From contig NZ_CP121194.1 of the NCBI RefSeq assembly GCF_039993895.1, positions 2,046,001 through 2,110,000 on the forward strand: a DNA stretch of 64,000 bases, given 5' to 3'. The DNA is from Edaphobacter paludis (GTDB taxonomy: Bacteria > Acidobacteriota > Terriglobia > Terriglobales > Acidobacteriaceae). Shown here in pieces: positions 1 through 9,923 of the stretch. A model generated the notes under the pieces. That model worked only from the letters and a program-made list of their open reading frames with translations, was not told the origin of the DNA and did no database searches. A program made the translations under genes and the position numbers. Position 1 is the stretch's first letter. Each line of letters starts with the position of its first letter.

Positions 1-3000
1 ATTGCAATCTTGAACGGTGGGACGATTCCTGATCGCGGCACGTATGGGGTTTTTCTGGCGGGGGAACGGAGTAAGCCGGTTCGTGTGGGCGAGCTGGATG
101 AGGAGATGGTGTTTGAGACGAAGCCGGGCGAGGTGTTTACGCTGGGTGCTTCGGCGTGGAGGATTGAAGAGATTACGCATGACCGCGTACTGGTTTTGCC
201 TGCTCCGGGTGAGGCGGGGAAGATGCCGTTCTGGCATGGGGATCGTGCGGGCAGGCCGCTGGAGTTTGGGCGCAGGATTGGTGCGCTGGTGCGGGAGCTG
301 CGCGAGACTCCGCGAAGTGTGGCGATTACGCGGCTGACGCAGGAGCATGATCTGGAGGCTGGGGCTGCGGAGAACGTGCTGCGGTATCTGGCGGACCAGG
401 AGCTGGCTACGACGGTTGTGCCGGATGACCGGAACATTGTGATCGAGCGCGTGCGCGATGAGTTGGGTGACTGGCGCGTGTGTGTGCTGACGCCGTTTGG
501 CAGCAGGATTCATGCGCCGTGGGCGATGGCGGCTACGGCGAAGATTCGCGCTCATGGTGGACCGGCTGTCGAGACGATGTGGAGCGAGGATGGGTTTGTG
601 CTGCGGTTTCCGGAGACGGAGGAGGCTCCTGCGATAGAGCCGATTTTGCTGGCTCCGGAAGAGGCTGCGGAGCTGGTGCTGCAACAGTTGGGATCGACGG
701 CGCTGTTTGCGGCGAAGTTTCGCGAGAGCGCGGCGCGGGCTTTGCTGTTGCCGAGACGGCGGATGGATGGGCGAACTCCGCTGTGGCAGCAGAGGAAGCG
801 GTCGTATGACCTGTTGAGTGTGGCCAGCCGATATCCTTCGTTTCCGATATTGCTGGAGGCTTATCGTGAGTGCCTGCGGGATGTGTTCGATATGCCTGCG
901 CTGATGGAGACGCTGCGGCTGATGGCGAACCGGTCGGTGCGCGTGTATACGGTGGACTCGCGGACGCCGAGCCCGTTTGCATCGGCATTACTGTTCAGCT
1001 ATGTGGCGAACTATATCTATGACGGCGATGCTCCGCTGGCGGAGAGGAGGGCGCAGGCGCTCTCAATCGATCAGGACCAGTTGCGGGAATTGATGGGCGA
1101 TGCAGATCTTCGCGAGTTGCTGGATGCAAATGCGATTGAGGAGACGGAAGAGCAGTTGCAATGCATCGTCGAGAACTACAAGGCGCGGACGATGGATGGG
1201 GTGCATGATCTGCTGTTGCGGCTTGGGGATTTGACGCGGGATGAGCTGCGGGCGCGGTGTGTGAGCGATGCGGTGGCGGAGAGCGTTACAAAGCTGATGC
1301 GGGCGCGGCGGGTGCTGGAGGTTCAGTTTGCTGGAGCGAAACGGTTGATTGCGGTGGAGGACGCAGCGCGGTATCGGGATGCGCTTGGAGTGCCTTTGCC
1401 GCCGGGACTGCCTACGGCATTTTTAGAGGCGGCTCCGGAGGCGGTGGTCGATCTGCTGCGACGATATGCGAGGACGCATGGGCCGTTTACTTCGCATGAT
1501 GCTGCCGGACGTTTTGATCTGCCTGTGGAGAGTGTTGACGCCGTATTGCAGCGGCTGGTGCAGACAGGGCGAGTTGTGGAGGGTGGATTTCGTCCGGGTG
1601 GGATTCATCGCGAGTGGTGCGATAACGAGGTGCTGCGAACGATTCGGCGGAAGTCGCTGGCGCAGTTGCGTAAAGAGGTCGAACCCGTTGAACAGCGAAC
1701 GCTGGCGCGGTTGCTGACGCGGTGGCAGGGTGTGGTGCAGCCGCGACGAGGGCTCGATGCTCTGCTGGATGTGATTGAGAATTTGCAGGGCGCCCCGCTG
1801 CCAGCTTCGATTCTGGAGACGGAGATTCTGCCGACGCGATTACTGGGATATAAGCCTGCTGATCTGGATACTTTGATTGCTGCGGGCGAGGTGGTTTGGG
1901 TGGGGCTTGATCCCATTGGCGAGCGAGATGGACGGATTGGACTTTACCTCGCGGAGAAGTTGCCGGGGCTTTGGAATGCAGGAAACCAAGAGCAGGGAAC
2001 GGCGATCAGTGAACGAGCGGAGAAGGTGATTGCGTATCTGCGGGAACGGGGGGCTTCGTTCTTTCAGGATTTGCATGATGGGGTTGGGGGAGGGTATCCG
2101 GGAGAGACGCTGGATGCGTTGTGGGAGCTGGTTTGGAAGGGATTGGTGACAAACGATGGGATGGCTGCGCTGCGGGCTTATTGCGAGCGGCCGGCTACGA
2201 GTGCGCGTAAGCAGCGGCGGGTACATCAGCAGACGGGATTTCGTTCGCGGCGGACAACTCCGCCTACGGCGCAGGGACGATGGGCTTTGCAGTCGGCGGC
2301 GTTTGTGGCAGACTGGTCGGCGACAGCGTGGAGTCATGCGATGGCGCAACAGTTATTGACGCGGTATGGTGTGGTGTTTCGTGAGACGGCACATGCGGAG
2401 AATCTGCCGGGTGGCTTTTCTGCGATTTATGACGTGATGAAGGCGCTGGAGGAGAGTGGCAAGATTCGTCGTGGATATTTTGCGGCAGATCTGGGGGCGA
2501 CTCAGTTTGCTTTACCGGCTGCGGTGGATCTGCTGCGGTCGCTTCGGGTGCAGCAGGAGCCGGAGCGTTCGGAGATGTTGCAGTTGGCGGCTACCGATCC
2601 GGCGAATCCTTATGGAGCGCTGCTGCGATGGCCTGCACCTCCGGATGCGGGGTCTTCGCTGACGCGGAGTGTGGGAGCGCAGGTGATCTTATGCAATGGA
2701 GAGCTTGTAGCTTATCTGCGTCGGGGCAACCCGAATGTGCAGGCGTTTCTGCCGGAGGAGGAGCCGCAGCGGTCGCATGTGATGCGCAGTCTGGCGGAGT
2801 TTCTGGTGAAACGCGTGCAGGCCCTGGAGGATGAGAATAGTCGGGCTGGAATGCTGATTGCGATGGTAAATGGGATTGCGGTGGCGGAGCATCCGATGGC
2901 CCGGGCATTGCTGGATGCGGGCTTTGCAGCGGGGGCGATGGGGTTCAATGTGAGGCGGGGACTGCCGCATCTGCCGGGGGTTCGTGGCGATGCGAGAGCG

Positions 3001-3009
3001 AATGCGTGA
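1..3009 (+). CDS. lhr: Lhr-family DEAD/DEAH ATP-dependent helicase, C-terminal part (5' end outside window)
   Basis: The reading frame is open from base 1 and ends with TGA at 3007-3009, so about 1,002 residues of the C-terminal part are present and the two RecA-like motor domains lie upstream. The first residues (GGTIPDRG, then VGELDEEM, FTLGASAWRIE and ITHDRVLV) match the junction between the Lhr helicase core and its winged-helix region. The remainder resembles the long Lhr C-terminal domain, known to contain tandem winged helices with an AlkZ-like fold. Bacterial Lhr is an ATP-driven 3'-5' single-strand DNA translocase linked to the DNA damage response. A nei glycosylase follows 1.4 kb downstream on the same strand; lhr and nei neighbour each other in mycobacteria. 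Family assignment is firm; the start cannot be seen. Confidence 0.9.
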   Translation: MAILNGGTIPDRGTYGVFLAGERSKPVRVGELDEEMVFETKPGEVFTLGASAWRIEEITHDRVLVLPAPGEAGKMPFWHGDRAGRPLEFGRRIGALVRELRETPRSVAITRLTQEHDLEAGAAENVLRYLADQELATTVVPDDRNIVIERVRDELGDWRVCVLTPFGSRIHAPWAMAATAKIRAHGGPAVETMWSEDGFVLRFPETEEAPAIEPILLAPEEAAELVLQQLGSTALFAAKFRESAARALLLPRRRMDGRTPLWQQRKRSYDLLSVASRYPSFPILLEAYRECLRDVFDMPALMETLRLMANRSVRVYTVDSRTPSPFASALLFSYVANYIYDGDAPLAERRAQALSIDQDQLRELMGDADLRELLDANAIEETEEQLQCIVENYKARTMDGVHDLLLRLGDLTRDELRARCVSDAVAESVTKLMRARRVLEVQFAGAKRLIAVEDAARYRDALGVPLPPGLPTAFLEAAPEAVVDLLRRYARTHGPFTSHDAAGRFDLPVESVDAVLQRLVQTGRVVEGGFRPGGIHREWCDNEVLRTIRRKSLAQLRKEVEPVEQRTLARLLTRWQGVVQPRRGLDALLDVIENLQGAPLPASILETEILPTRLLGYKPADLDTLIAAGEVVWVGLDPIGERDGRIGLYLAEKLPGLWNAGNQEQGTAISERAEKVIAYLRERGASFFQDLHDGVGGGYPGETLDALWELVWKGLVTNDGMAALRAYCERPATSARKQRRVHQQTGFRSRRTTPPTAQGRWALQSAAFVADWSATAWSHAMAQQLLTRYGVVFRETAHAENLPGGFSAIYDVMKALEESGKIRRGYFAADLGATQFALPAAVDLLRSLRVQQEPERSEMLQLAATDPANPYGALLRWPAPPDAGSSLTRSVGAQVILCNGELVAYLRRGNPNVQAFLPEEEPQRSHVMRSLAEFLVKRVQALEDENSRAGMLIAMVNGIAVAEHPMARALLDAGFAAGAMGFNVRRGLPHLPGVRGDARANA

Positions 3010-3030
3010 GCACTAAAATTAGCGAAAAAT

Positions 3031-3066
3031 GTGGGCTGAATATTCTGTGAGAGATATTCAGCCCAC
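3031..3066 (-). terminator. Hairpin terminator between convergent genes
   Basis: A perfect 13-bp stem (GTGGGCTGAATAT at 3031-3043 with its complement at 3054-3066) encloses a 10-base loop. Read on the minus strand it is followed by ATTTTTCG, so it should end transcription of the two minus-strand exported genes. It lies 21 bases after the lhr stop codon and may also stop lhr transcription. Confidence 0.8.
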
Positions 3067-3101
3067 CATCATGCTGGCAGATGTCGATTGCGGCCAGCCG
3101 A

Positions 3102-3710
3102 TTATGGAAGCGATTCAGAGCAGGAACTCGCGAGGACCAACTGGCGGACATTCGTCAGGCTGGCCTGCATATCTGCGACGAGCGAAGCGAGCGGCAACTT
3201 CGGATTGTTCCCCAGGAGTGTAGGCAGCTTTGCGACCTTGGTTGACATTGTCGCGACGTCCTGGGTCAGCATGTCCTTCGGACCTCCGATTCTGATGATG
3301 TCGCGGATGTCCTGGCTATAGAGCTGCATTCCCACAAGCGTATTGTTGTTGATGGTGTAGGTACTGGCGTTTGCTGGATTCGCAGTTTCAGCCGCTGTGT
3401 AGATCTGTTGCGTGTAGAGCAGGTTTGCATAGACATGATTCATCGCACTGATTGCGTTTGAATAACCGTCACAACTGGCGGGTGGACTCGTCGTTGAACC
3501 CGAGCCAGGGTTTGTGATGGGGCCAGTTGACGAGCCACCCGACGGATCGCCAACTGTAACCGGCGGCAGTCCAGGATCTCCTGTTGGAGGCTGAATTGGT
3601 GAGCTGGGTGCGGTGGTGAGTACCACCTTGAAGATGATGGTCCGTGGCGTGGGGGTCTGGGCGGCGAGCGGTGCAGCCACCATAAGAAGTAAACCCAGGA
3701 ACGATTTCAC
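3102..3710 (-). CDS. Exported protein of unknown function
   Basis: 202 residues from a GTG start that has AGAGG just upstream. Residues 1-18 form a signal peptide (KSFLGLLLMVAAPLAAQ) with a probable signal peptidase I site after AAQ. Next comes a low-complexity linker rich in Pro, Gly, Ser and Thr (about residues 30-78), then a mostly helical domain with one Cys near residue 79 and another near the C-terminus that could form a disulfide. The gene starts 10 bases after the stop of the preceding exported gene, so the two are probably co-transcribed. I recognise no family. Confidence 0.6.
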   Translation of the reverse strand: MKSFLGLLLMVAAPLAAQTPTPRTIIFKVVLTTAPSSPIQPPTGDPGLPPVTVGDPSGGSSTGPITNPGSGSTTSPPASCDGYSNAISAMNHVYANLLYTQQIYTAAETANPANASTYTINNNTLVGMQLYSQDIRDIIRIGGPKDMLTQDVATMSTKVAKLPTLLGNNPKLPLASLVADMQASLTNVRQLVLASSCSESLP

Positions 3711-3720
3711 AGGTGGCCTC

Positions 3721-4299
3721 TTAGTGGAGCTGCTGAATGCTGAGTGATGCGCTGATTACGCTTAGGGGAGAAGGGGAATCGACGTACGTGAATAGCCGAA
3801 CTGCAGTGCCCGCAGTAAATTGAACAATTCGGGTATTCATAATTACATTTCGCATTCCGTTTGTGGTGGTCCAGAGAAAGTCCGGGTTATCGACGTTCGT
3901 TGGATTGACACCCTGGCCGTAGCTGACGCCAGGGGGGACGCCATCGGCAAGACGGACATGCGACACAATGAGGTAGGTGCCAGTGGTAGGAATGACGTAG
4001 GAGTTAGTAGTCCAGTTCCACGCTGACGCGGTGTCGGTAACTACGGTGTCCATGGGGACCGTAGTGAAGGCAGTACCAGCATTTAATATTCCAGAGGTGT
4101 TCGTAGCGGTGACGACAAACGACGCGAGCGGAACGGATGTGGGGGCGGTGGTTCCTGGCGGCACGGCAACGGAGACGGGAACGGTAATGGTGGTGGTTGT
4201 GCCATCTTGCACGGAGGTGAGCGTGCCGACGGTAACTGACTGGGCGCCAGCCAAGGTAGAGACAGATAATATAACTGCAAGTAATTTCAACTTATACAT
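3721..4299 (-). CDS. Exported beta-rich protein of unknown function
   Basis: 192 residues from an ATG preceded by GGGAG at good spacing. The N-terminus (MYKLKLLAVILSVSTLAGAQ) is a signal peptide with cleavage probably after GAQ. The mature part is rich in Thr, Val and Ser and looks all-beta. It contains the segment GTYLIVSHVRL followed by a patch mentioning N-M-R-N, and ends in alternating hydrophobic residues, reminiscent of C1q/TNF-like or phage-fibre jelly-roll domains; this fold guess is weak. It is the first gene of a two-gene minus-strand unit and is divergent from nei. Confidence 0.6.
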   Translation of the reverse strand: MYKLKLLAVILSVSTLAGAQSVTVGTLTSVQDGTTTTITVPVSVAVPPGTTAPTSVPLASFVVTATNTSGILNAGTAFTTVPMDTVVTDTASAWNWTTNSYVIPTTGTYLIVSHVRLADGVPPGVSYGQGVNPTNVDNPDFLWTTTNGMRNVIMNTRIVQFTAGTAVRLFTYVDSPSPLSVISASLSIQQLH

Positions 4300-4446
4300 G
4301 GACTAGCTCCCTCGGGAAGTACAGATATGATTTTGGGAAGATTTGAATTGCTATGCGATGAGAGTAACTACCTGTTTGATTTGTAAGAATTGCACATTCA
4401 GGTAAGTCGAGCGGCCCAAACGGGGTATGTCAGGGAAGGAAGTTGT

Positions 4447-5325
4447 ATGCCTGAGGGCGATACCATCTATCGTGCGGCCCGGGCTCTGCAAAGGGCGATT
4501 GGCGGCAAGGCGGTGACCGGTTTTGAGACGGGGCTGGCTAAGCTGGCACGAGTGAATGACGATTCTCCTCTGGTGGGACGGATCGTAGAGAAGGTAGAGT
4601 CGCGGGGGAAGTGGCTGCTGATTTATTTTTCCGGCGACCTTATTTTGGTTACACACATGCTGATGAGCGGAAGTTGGCATCTCTACCGGCCGGGGGAACG
4701 GTGGCGGATGGGGCGGAGCCGGATGCGCGTGGTGATTCGTGCGGGAGATGGCGATGGGGATTGGGAGGCGGTGGCCTTCAACGTGCCGATTGCGGAGTTT
4801 CATACGGCGCGATCACTGGAGCGGAATACTCAGATACCTAAGCTTGGGCCGGATATTCTTGCGGCTGAGTTTACAGTGGCCGGTGGAGTGGCGCGGTTGG
4901 CTGCCTATGGACGGGAGCATCCCGATGCGGAGATTGCGGTAGTGCTGCTGAATCAGCGGGTGCTGGCGGGTTTGGGGAATGTTTATAAGAGCGAGGTGGC
5001 GTTTGCTGCGGGAGTGAATCCGTTTCGGGCGATGCGGACGATTACGCCCAAAGATATGGAGACGATGGTGGACTTCGCGCAGCGCTATATGAAGGCGAAT
5101 GTAGTGGATGGGAAGGGGGATGGGATTGTCACGTACTCGGGTAATCGGAGGACGACCCATGCCATGAACCGTGAAGAGAGGCTTTGGGTGTACCGGCGAC
5201 AGGGGCAGGAGTGCCGGAGATGCGGCGCTACAGTGATGATGCGAAAGCAGGGGGAGCAGGCCCGGTCGACTTACTGGTGTCCGGCGTGCCAGCCGTGGAT
5301 TGAGCCGGCTTTGGAAGATCAGTGA
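4447..5325 (+). CDS. nei: Fpg/Nei-family DNA glycosylase (endonuclease VIII type)
   Basis: 292 residues. The start is fixed at the ATG giving MPEGDTIYR, because these enzymes use the processed N-terminal Pro as catalytic nucleophile and Glu3 as a second catalytic residue. An AAGGAAG ribosome site precedes it, and an upstream in-frame ATG at 4390 would bury the Pro. A conserved Lys lies in SRGKWLL, the helix-two-turn-helix in NVYKSEVAFAAGVNPFR, and the C-terminal zinc finger is C-x2-C-x16-C-x2-C (CRRC ... CPAC). The enzyme excises oxidised bases and nicks the abasic site by beta/delta elimination. Its proximity to lhr suggests a shared role in base-damage repair. Confidence 0.93.
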   Translation: MPEGDTIYRAARALQRAIGGKAVTGFETGLAKLARVNDDSPLVGRIVEKVESRGKWLLIYFSGDLILVTHMLMSGSWHLYRPGERWRMGRSRMRVVIRAGDGDGDWEAVAFNVPIAEFHTARSLERNTQIPKLGPDILAAEFTVAGGVARLAAYGREHPDAEIAVVLLNQRVLAGLGNVYKSEVAFAAGVNPFRAMRTITPKDMETMVDFAQRYMKANVVDGKGDGIVTYSGNRRTTHAMNREERLWVYRRQGQECRRCGATVMMRKQGEQARSTYWCPACQPWIEPALEDQ

Positions 5326-5360
5326 AGACTGACCGTTAGTTAAATATCTGATATTTTTCA

Positions 5361-5375
5361 TACCCCTGGGGGCTA
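5361..5375. promoter_or_regulatory. Candidate CsoR operator of the copper operon
   Basis: TACCCCTGGGGGCTA is a near-palindrome of the TACCC-GGGGGTA type bound by CsoR-family copper repressors. It sits 33 bases before copZ, in an AT-rich stretch suitable for a promoter, and the operon's last gene encodes a CsoR protein. The match is by eye; one position breaks the symmetry. Confidence 0.6.
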
Positions 5376-5407
5376 TTTACATCTAACATGGTGTGAGGAG
5401 CTAAAAC

Positions 5408-5620
5408 ATGGAAAACACACTGAAACTTTCGATTGATGGCATGCACTGCGGAGCTTGCGTGAGCAGGGTTACGACTGCGCTGAAAGGTGTGGAAGGAGTT
5501 GAGGTTGGAACGGTGGATGTGGGGTCGGCCTCGGTTGGATTTGATCCCGCAAAGACATCCATCGAGAAGATCACTGCGGCGGTAGATCATATCGGATTTT
5601 CGGCGCGCGTCGCAGATTGA
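5408..5620 (+). CDS. copZ: Copper chaperone, single HMA domain
   Basis: 70 residues with a GAGGAG ribosome site. The whole protein is one heavy-metal-associated domain with the Cu(I)-binding motif GMHCGACV near residues 12-19. CopZ proteins bind cytosolic Cu(I) and hand it to the HMA domain of the CopA exporter. The next gene is copA, 10 bases downstream, and a CsoR repressor follows, so this is the first gene of a copper-detoxification operon. Its size and motif leave little doubt, though specificity for Cu over Ag or Zn is inferred from context. Confidence 0.9.
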   Translation: MENTLKLSIDGMHCGACVSRVTTALKGVEGVEVGTVDVGSASVGFDPAKTSIEKITAAVDHIGFSARVAD

Positions 5621-5630
5621 GGTGCATGGT

Positions 5631-8024
5631 ATGGCGCATGGGTTAATGAGTGAGGAAGCAGGGAAGACCACGCTGGAGCGTGTCGAAATTCCCGTCACCG
5701 GGATGACCTGTGCGGCGTGTCAGTCGTTTGTGCAGCGAACGCTTCAGGGAGAGGCAGGGGTGCAGAGTGCGAGCGTGAATCTTATGCTGCACCGTGCCGC
5801 TGTCACCTTTGATCCGGGGGTGGTGTCGGCGTCGAAGCTGGTCGAAAAGATTCGCAGTACAGGATATGGGGCGGAACTGCCGGTGCTGGACGAATCGGTT
5901 TTGGATGCTCAGGAGAGGAATGACGAGGAGCAACGAAGCGAATATCGACAGTTGCGCTGGAAGGCCGGGGTGAGTGTTGCGGCTGGCGTAGTTGCCATGA
6001 TTGTGTCGATGCCGTTGATGAGTATGAATAGCGTGGGCGGCATGGAGCGCATGAAAGACCCGTTCCTGAACTGGTCGATGCGAGTGCTCGATTCGGCGCT
6101 GCGTAAGGCGATGCCCTGGATGTATTCGGTTGATGCGAGCGCTATTCGCTGGTTTTTGTTTGCGCTGGCGGTATTGGTTGCGGGATGGGCGGGGCGGCGT
6201 TTCTATGTCAAGGCGTGGTCGGCTCTACTGCATAAGACAGCGGACATGAATACGCTGATTGCGCTGGGCACGGGTGCGGCGTTTCTCTATTCAGCCGCGA
6301 GCACGATTGCGCCGGGATACTTTGTCGCGCATGGCATCGCGCCTGATGTTTATTTTGAAGCGGGCATCCTGATTATCGGCTTGGTGCTGGTTGGCAATAT
6401 GCTTGAGAGCCGAGCCAAGGGGCAGACGGCGGTGGCATTGCGCAAGCTGGTGCAGCTGCAACCAAAGACGGCGCGCGTGCTTCGGGACGGCGCGGAGCAT
6501 GATTTGCCCGTAGACCAGATTCAACATGGCGATTTGATTCTGGTGCGTCCCGGCGAGCGTATTCCTGCGGATGGCGAGGTTGTCTCCGGCCAGAGCAGCG
6601 TGGATGAGTCGATGCTTACGGGAGAGTCGCTGCCCGTTGAAAAGAGAGCGCAGGACCGGGTAATCGGCGGCACGCTCAATCAGCAGGGAGCGTTGCAATA
6701 CCGTGCGACCATGCTGGGAGCGCAGAGTATGCTAGCGCAGATTGTGCGGCTTCTGCGGGAGGCGCAGGGGTCGCGTGCGCCGATTCAGCGGCTTGCAGAC
6801 CGGGTGAGTGCGATCTTTGTGCCTTCGGTGCTGGGCATTGCCGTTTTGACCTTTGTAGCGTGGCGGTTCTTTGCGCCGGGCGCGGGCATCATGCAGGCTT
6901 GTGCCGCCGCCGTGACGGTGTTGGTGATTGCTTGTCCTTGTGCGATGGGATTGGCTGTTCCTACGGCTGTGATGGTGGCGACTGGGCGCGGCGCGACCTT
7001 TGGTCTGCTTGTAAAAGGGGGCGAGGCGCTGCAGCGCCTTGAGAAGATTGATACGGTCGTGCTTGACAAGACCGGCACCATCACCGCTGGACGTCCAGAG
7101 GTGACAGACGTCCTGGTGGCATCGTCGACGGGGTTGGATGAGCAGCATCTCAAAGAGCGTTTGGTGCGACTTGCTGCTGCGCTGGAACGCGCCAGTGAAC
7201 ATCCTCTGGGCGCGGCTGTGGTTCACTATGCGCGGCAGCAGAACCTGGTATTAGAGGAGCCGGAGAGCTTTGCATCACAGGCCGGCTTCGGCATCTCGGG
7301 CGTTGTCGAAGGAAGAGCGACGTTGGTGGGCAATGACTCGTTGATGGAACAGAACGGAATCTCTGTTGCGCCGCTGCAAGCGAGTGCGGAACGGCTGGCG
7401 GAGGAGGGAAAGACACCGCTGTGGATTGCGATCGACGGCGCTTTGGAGGGAGTGATCGCCGTCGCCGATACGGTGAAGCCTGCGTCTATCGGAGCGATCC
7501 GACAGTTTCATCGTGAGGGTCTTCGCGTGGTGATGCTGACAGGGGATAACGAGCGGACAGCGCGTGCGATTGCGCGCGAAGTCGGCGTGGACGATGTGAT
7601 TGCAGGCGTGCTTCCGGCGGGAAAGGTCGATGCGATTAAGCGATTGCAGGCTGAGGGTCGCGTCGTTGCCATGGTGGGCGATGGCGTCAATGATGCTCCC
7701 GCGCTGGCGCAGGCAGATGTAGGCGTTACGATGGGGACGGGCGCGGACGTGGCAATGGAAGCGGGCGACGTAACCCTGATGCATAGCGAACTGACCGGGG
7801 TTGCGGCGGCCATCGCACTTTCACGCGCCACCATGCGCGTGATTCGGCAAAATCTCTTCTGGGCATTCGTATATAACGTGGTTGGGATTCCGCTGGCTGC
7901 TGGAGCGTTTTATCCTGTCTTTGGCCTGCTGCTGAGTCCTGTGCTTGCAAGCGCGGCGATGGCCCTCAGTTCGTTTAGTGTTGTGATGAACAGCCTGCGA
8001 CTGCGCCGACTGCGGCTCGCATAA
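5631..8024 (+). CDS. copA: Cu(I)-exporting P1B-type ATPase
   Basis: 797 residues from the ATG at 5631, chosen because GAGGTG lies six bases upstream; a GTG at 5622 is also in frame. Order: one N-terminal HMA domain with GMTCAAC, membrane helices, actuator motif TGES, the CPC ion-binding motif (IACPCAMGL), the phosphorylation site DKTGT, the nucleotide-domain SEHPLG motif, TGDN, and [10 protein letters not shown]. The YN pair in helix 7 and the M-x2-SS motif in helix 8 are the signature of Cu(I)-type pumps. The protein sits in the inner membrane and expels Cu(I). It lies between copZ and csoR with gaps of 10 and 7 bases, indicating one operon. Confidence 0.95.
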   Translation: MAHGLMSEEAGKTTLERVEIPVTGMTCAACQSFVQRTLQGEAGVQSASVNLMLHRAAVTFDPGVVSASKLVEKIRSTGYGAELPVLDESVLDAQERNDEEQRSEYRQLRWKAGVSVAAGVVAMIVSMPLMSMNSVGGMERMKDPFLNWSMRVLDSALRKAMPWMYSVDASAIRWFLFALAVLVAGWAGRRFYVKAWSALLHKTADMNTLIALGTGAAFLYSAASTIAPGYFVAHGIAPDVYFEAGILIIGLVLVGNMLESRAKGQTAVALRKLVQLQPKTARVLRDGAEHDLPVDQIQHGDLILVRPGERIPADGEVVSGQSSVDESMLTGESLPVEKRAQDRVIGGTLNQQGALQYRATMLGAQSMLAQIVRLLREAQGSRAPIQRLADRVSAIFVPSVLGIAVLTFVAWRFFAPGAGIMQACAAAVTVLVIACPCAMGLAVPTAVMVATGRGATFGLLVKGGEALQRLEKIDTVVLDKTGTITAGRPEVTDVLVASSTGLDEQHLKERLVRLAAALERASEHPLGAAVVHYARQQNLVLEEPESFASQAGFGISGVVEGRATLVGNDSLMEQNGISVAPLQASAERLAEEGKTPLWIAIDGALEGVIAVADTVKPASIGAIRQFHREGLRVVMLTGDNERTARAIAREVGVDDVIAGVLPAGKVDAIKRLQAEGRVVAMVGDGVNDAPALAQADVGVTMGTGADVAMEAGDVTLMHSELTGVAAAIALSRATMRVIRQNLFWAFVYNVVGIPLAAGAFYPVFGLLLSPVLASAAMALSSFSVVMNSLRLRRLRLA

Positions 8025-8031
8025 GGAAGAT

Positions 8032-8391
8032 ATGGCTACGAAGAAAGCTGCGTCGAAAGATCGTCGCGTTGCGGAAGAATCCTGCGATGAGGCTGCCGGT
8101 CGCAAGGCGGTGGGCGTGGACCCGGAGCTCAAGGCTTCCAATCTACGTCGCCTGCGCCGCATCGAAGGCCAGATTCGCGGGCTGCACCGGATGGTCGATG
8201 AAGACAGATATTGCGCCGATATTCTTATTCAGGTCTCTTCCGTGCAGGAGGCGCTGCGGTCGGTCGCTCGGGCCTTGATGCGCAATCACCTGACGCACTG
8301 CGCCACCCATGCCATCAGCGAAGGGTCGGAAGAAGAAAAGAAGGCGATGTATGACGAGCTGCTGGAGATGATCTACAAAAATGCTCGCTAA
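8032..8391 (+). CDS. csoR: CsoR/RcnR-family copper-sensing repressor (DUF156)
   Basis: 119 residues. After a Lys/Ala-rich leader of about 33 residues, the all-helical DUF156 domain begins (LRRLRRIEGQIRGLHRMV, then YCADILIQ and NHLTHC). The Cys of YCADI and the His and Cys of HLTHC form the C-H-C metal-binding set of CsoR. Apo-CsoR tetramers bind GC-rich palindromes and release on Cu(I) binding. The gene is last in the copZ-copA-csoR operon, and a matching operator lies before copZ, so autoregulation is likely. Confidence 0.9.
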   Translation: MATKKAASKDRRVAEESCDEAAGRKAVGVDPELKASNLRRLRRIEGQIRGLHRMVDEDRYCADILIQVSSVQEALRSVARALMRNHLTHCATHAISEGSEEEKKAMYDELLEMIYKNAR

Positions 8392-8426
8392 AGCAGCATA
8401 GCTTGGGATTGAAGATTAGGAAAAGA

Positions 8427-9884
8427 ATGATCAAAAATACAGGCACCAATCGTAGAACTTTTCTTGCGGGGACAGCTCTCGCATGTGGCGAGATATTTTC
8501 AAAGAAGGCTTTCGGAGCTTTCAGCACGACGACTGGGGCTTATCCTATACGGGTTGCGCTAGACTCGACGCGCACGATTGGCGCGATTCCATCGGACTTT
8601 ACTGGTCTCGGCTTTGAGATCTCATCGGTGGCAGTGGCCAATCTGCTGACAGCGGCAAATCACACCTATGTACAACTCGTCCGTAACCTGGGGAAGAATG
8701 GAGTGATACGGATTGGCGGGAACACCTCCGATTACTCCTCTTATGAGCCACAAGGCAAGCTGCTTTCGACTCCCAAGGGGACCATTGTCAACGAGGATAG
8801 CCTTCGGCAGCTCGGGAGTTTTCTGGATGCTACCGGATGGAAGCTGATCTGGGGATTGAACCTCGGCAATAACACCGAACAGAATGCGGTTGAGGAAGCC
8901 CGTGCAATCGTGCGATTCACAAAAGATAAACTCCTTGCCTTCGAAATCGGCAATGAGCCTGACCTGTTCGGGCATGAGGGCCACAGACCACGCGGATACA
9001 GTTATGAGGACTATCTCGCCGACTATCGGCGCTATAAGTCTGCTATTCGCGCCGCGTTGCCCGGCGTTCCGCTTGCAGGCCCAGACGTGGCAGGGGCGAC
9101 TGACTGGGCTATCCGCTTTGCAAAAGATGAGGGCAGCGACTTAAAGTTGCTGACCCACCACTATTACCGTGGCGGAGCCCGCAATCCGGCAAGCACGCTC
9201 GATCTGCTGCTGCAAAGCGATCTCAGGCTGGCACCGGATCTCGCGAAGATGAAACAGGCTGCCGACGGTGCATCGATTCCATTTCGTATCTGTGAAACAA
9301 ACTCGTTCTCTGGCGGAGGCAAGCCGGGTGTGAGCGATACCCTTGGCTCCGCGCTATGGATGCTGGACTACATGTTGACGGTGGCCTGGAGCGGAGGCGG
9401 TGGTGTGAATATGGAGACCGGGGTTAATCAACTGGACTTCGTCAGCTCCTATTCGCCGATCAGCGATGATGGACATGGCATGTATGCTGCGGCTCCCGAC
9501 TACTATGGGATGCTTGCTTTCGCGCAGGGTGGGCAGGGAGAGCGGCTTGCGCTCGACTACGATCCTGGACCGGTCAACGTCAAAATTTATGCCGCCGCCC
9601 AGGACCGGGGCCGCATGGTTTTGACGATCATCAATAAAGATGTCTCCCGCGATGTCGAGATTGAATTCAGCTCGGAGCAGCATTTCACCCATGCAAGCGT
9701 CATGCGTCTCCTTGGGCAAGGTCTTGAGAGCAGGTCGGGTGTGACTTTTGCCGGGGCCGCCGTCGGAGCGGACGGAACGTGGCGTCCGGCTAAAGTGGAA
9801 TCCATTACGATTCGCGGGAAGGCTGGGAGGATTCAGATACCTGCAGGGAGTGCTGCCGTGGTTGCCGTAGAGGCAAGACCATAA
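8427..9884 (+). CDS. Tat-exported glycoside hydrolase family 79-like beta-glucuronidase
   Basis: 485 residues from the ATG at 8427, which has AGGAAAAG upstream; an in-frame TTG at 8403 lacks this. The N-terminus carries a twin-arginine signal (NRRTFLAGTAL). The catalytic domain shows the acid/base Glu in EIGNEPDLF and a nucleophile Glu in ICETNSF, followed by a beta-rich C-terminal domain. This matches the architecture of the GH79 beta-glucuronidase characterised from Acidobacterium capsulatum. Retaining cleavage of glucuronic acid from plant arabinogalactan or related glycans outside the cytoplasm is the likely role. It begins 35 bases after csoR on the same strand but has no clear copper link. 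Confidence 0.8.
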   Translation: MIKNTGTNRRTFLAGTALACGEIFSKKAFGAFSTTTGAYPIRVALDSTRTIGAIPSDFTGLGFEISSVAVANLLTAANHTYVQLVRNLGKNGVIRIGGNTSDYSSYEPQGKLLSTPKGTIVNEDSLRQLGSFLDATGWKLIWGLNLGNNTEQNAVEEARAIVRFTKDKLLAFEIGNEPDLFGHEGHRPRGYSYEDYLADYRRYKSAIRAALPGVPLAGPDVAGATDWAIRFAKDEGSDLKLLTHHYYRGGARNPASTLDLLLQSDLRLAPDLAKMKQAADGASIPFRICETNSFSGGGKPGVSDTLGSALWMLDYMLTVAWSGGGGVNMETGVNQLDFVSSYSPISDDGHGMYAAAPDYYGMLAFAQGGQGERLALDYDPGPVNVKIYAAAQDRGRMVLTIINKDVSRDVEIEFSSEQHFTHASVMRLLGQGLESRSGVTFAGAAVGADGTWRPAKVESITIRGKAGRIQIPAGSAAVVAVEARP

Positions 9885-9923
9885 TCAACAACTTCAATAT
9901 TGGGCTGCAAATTATTGAATTTA

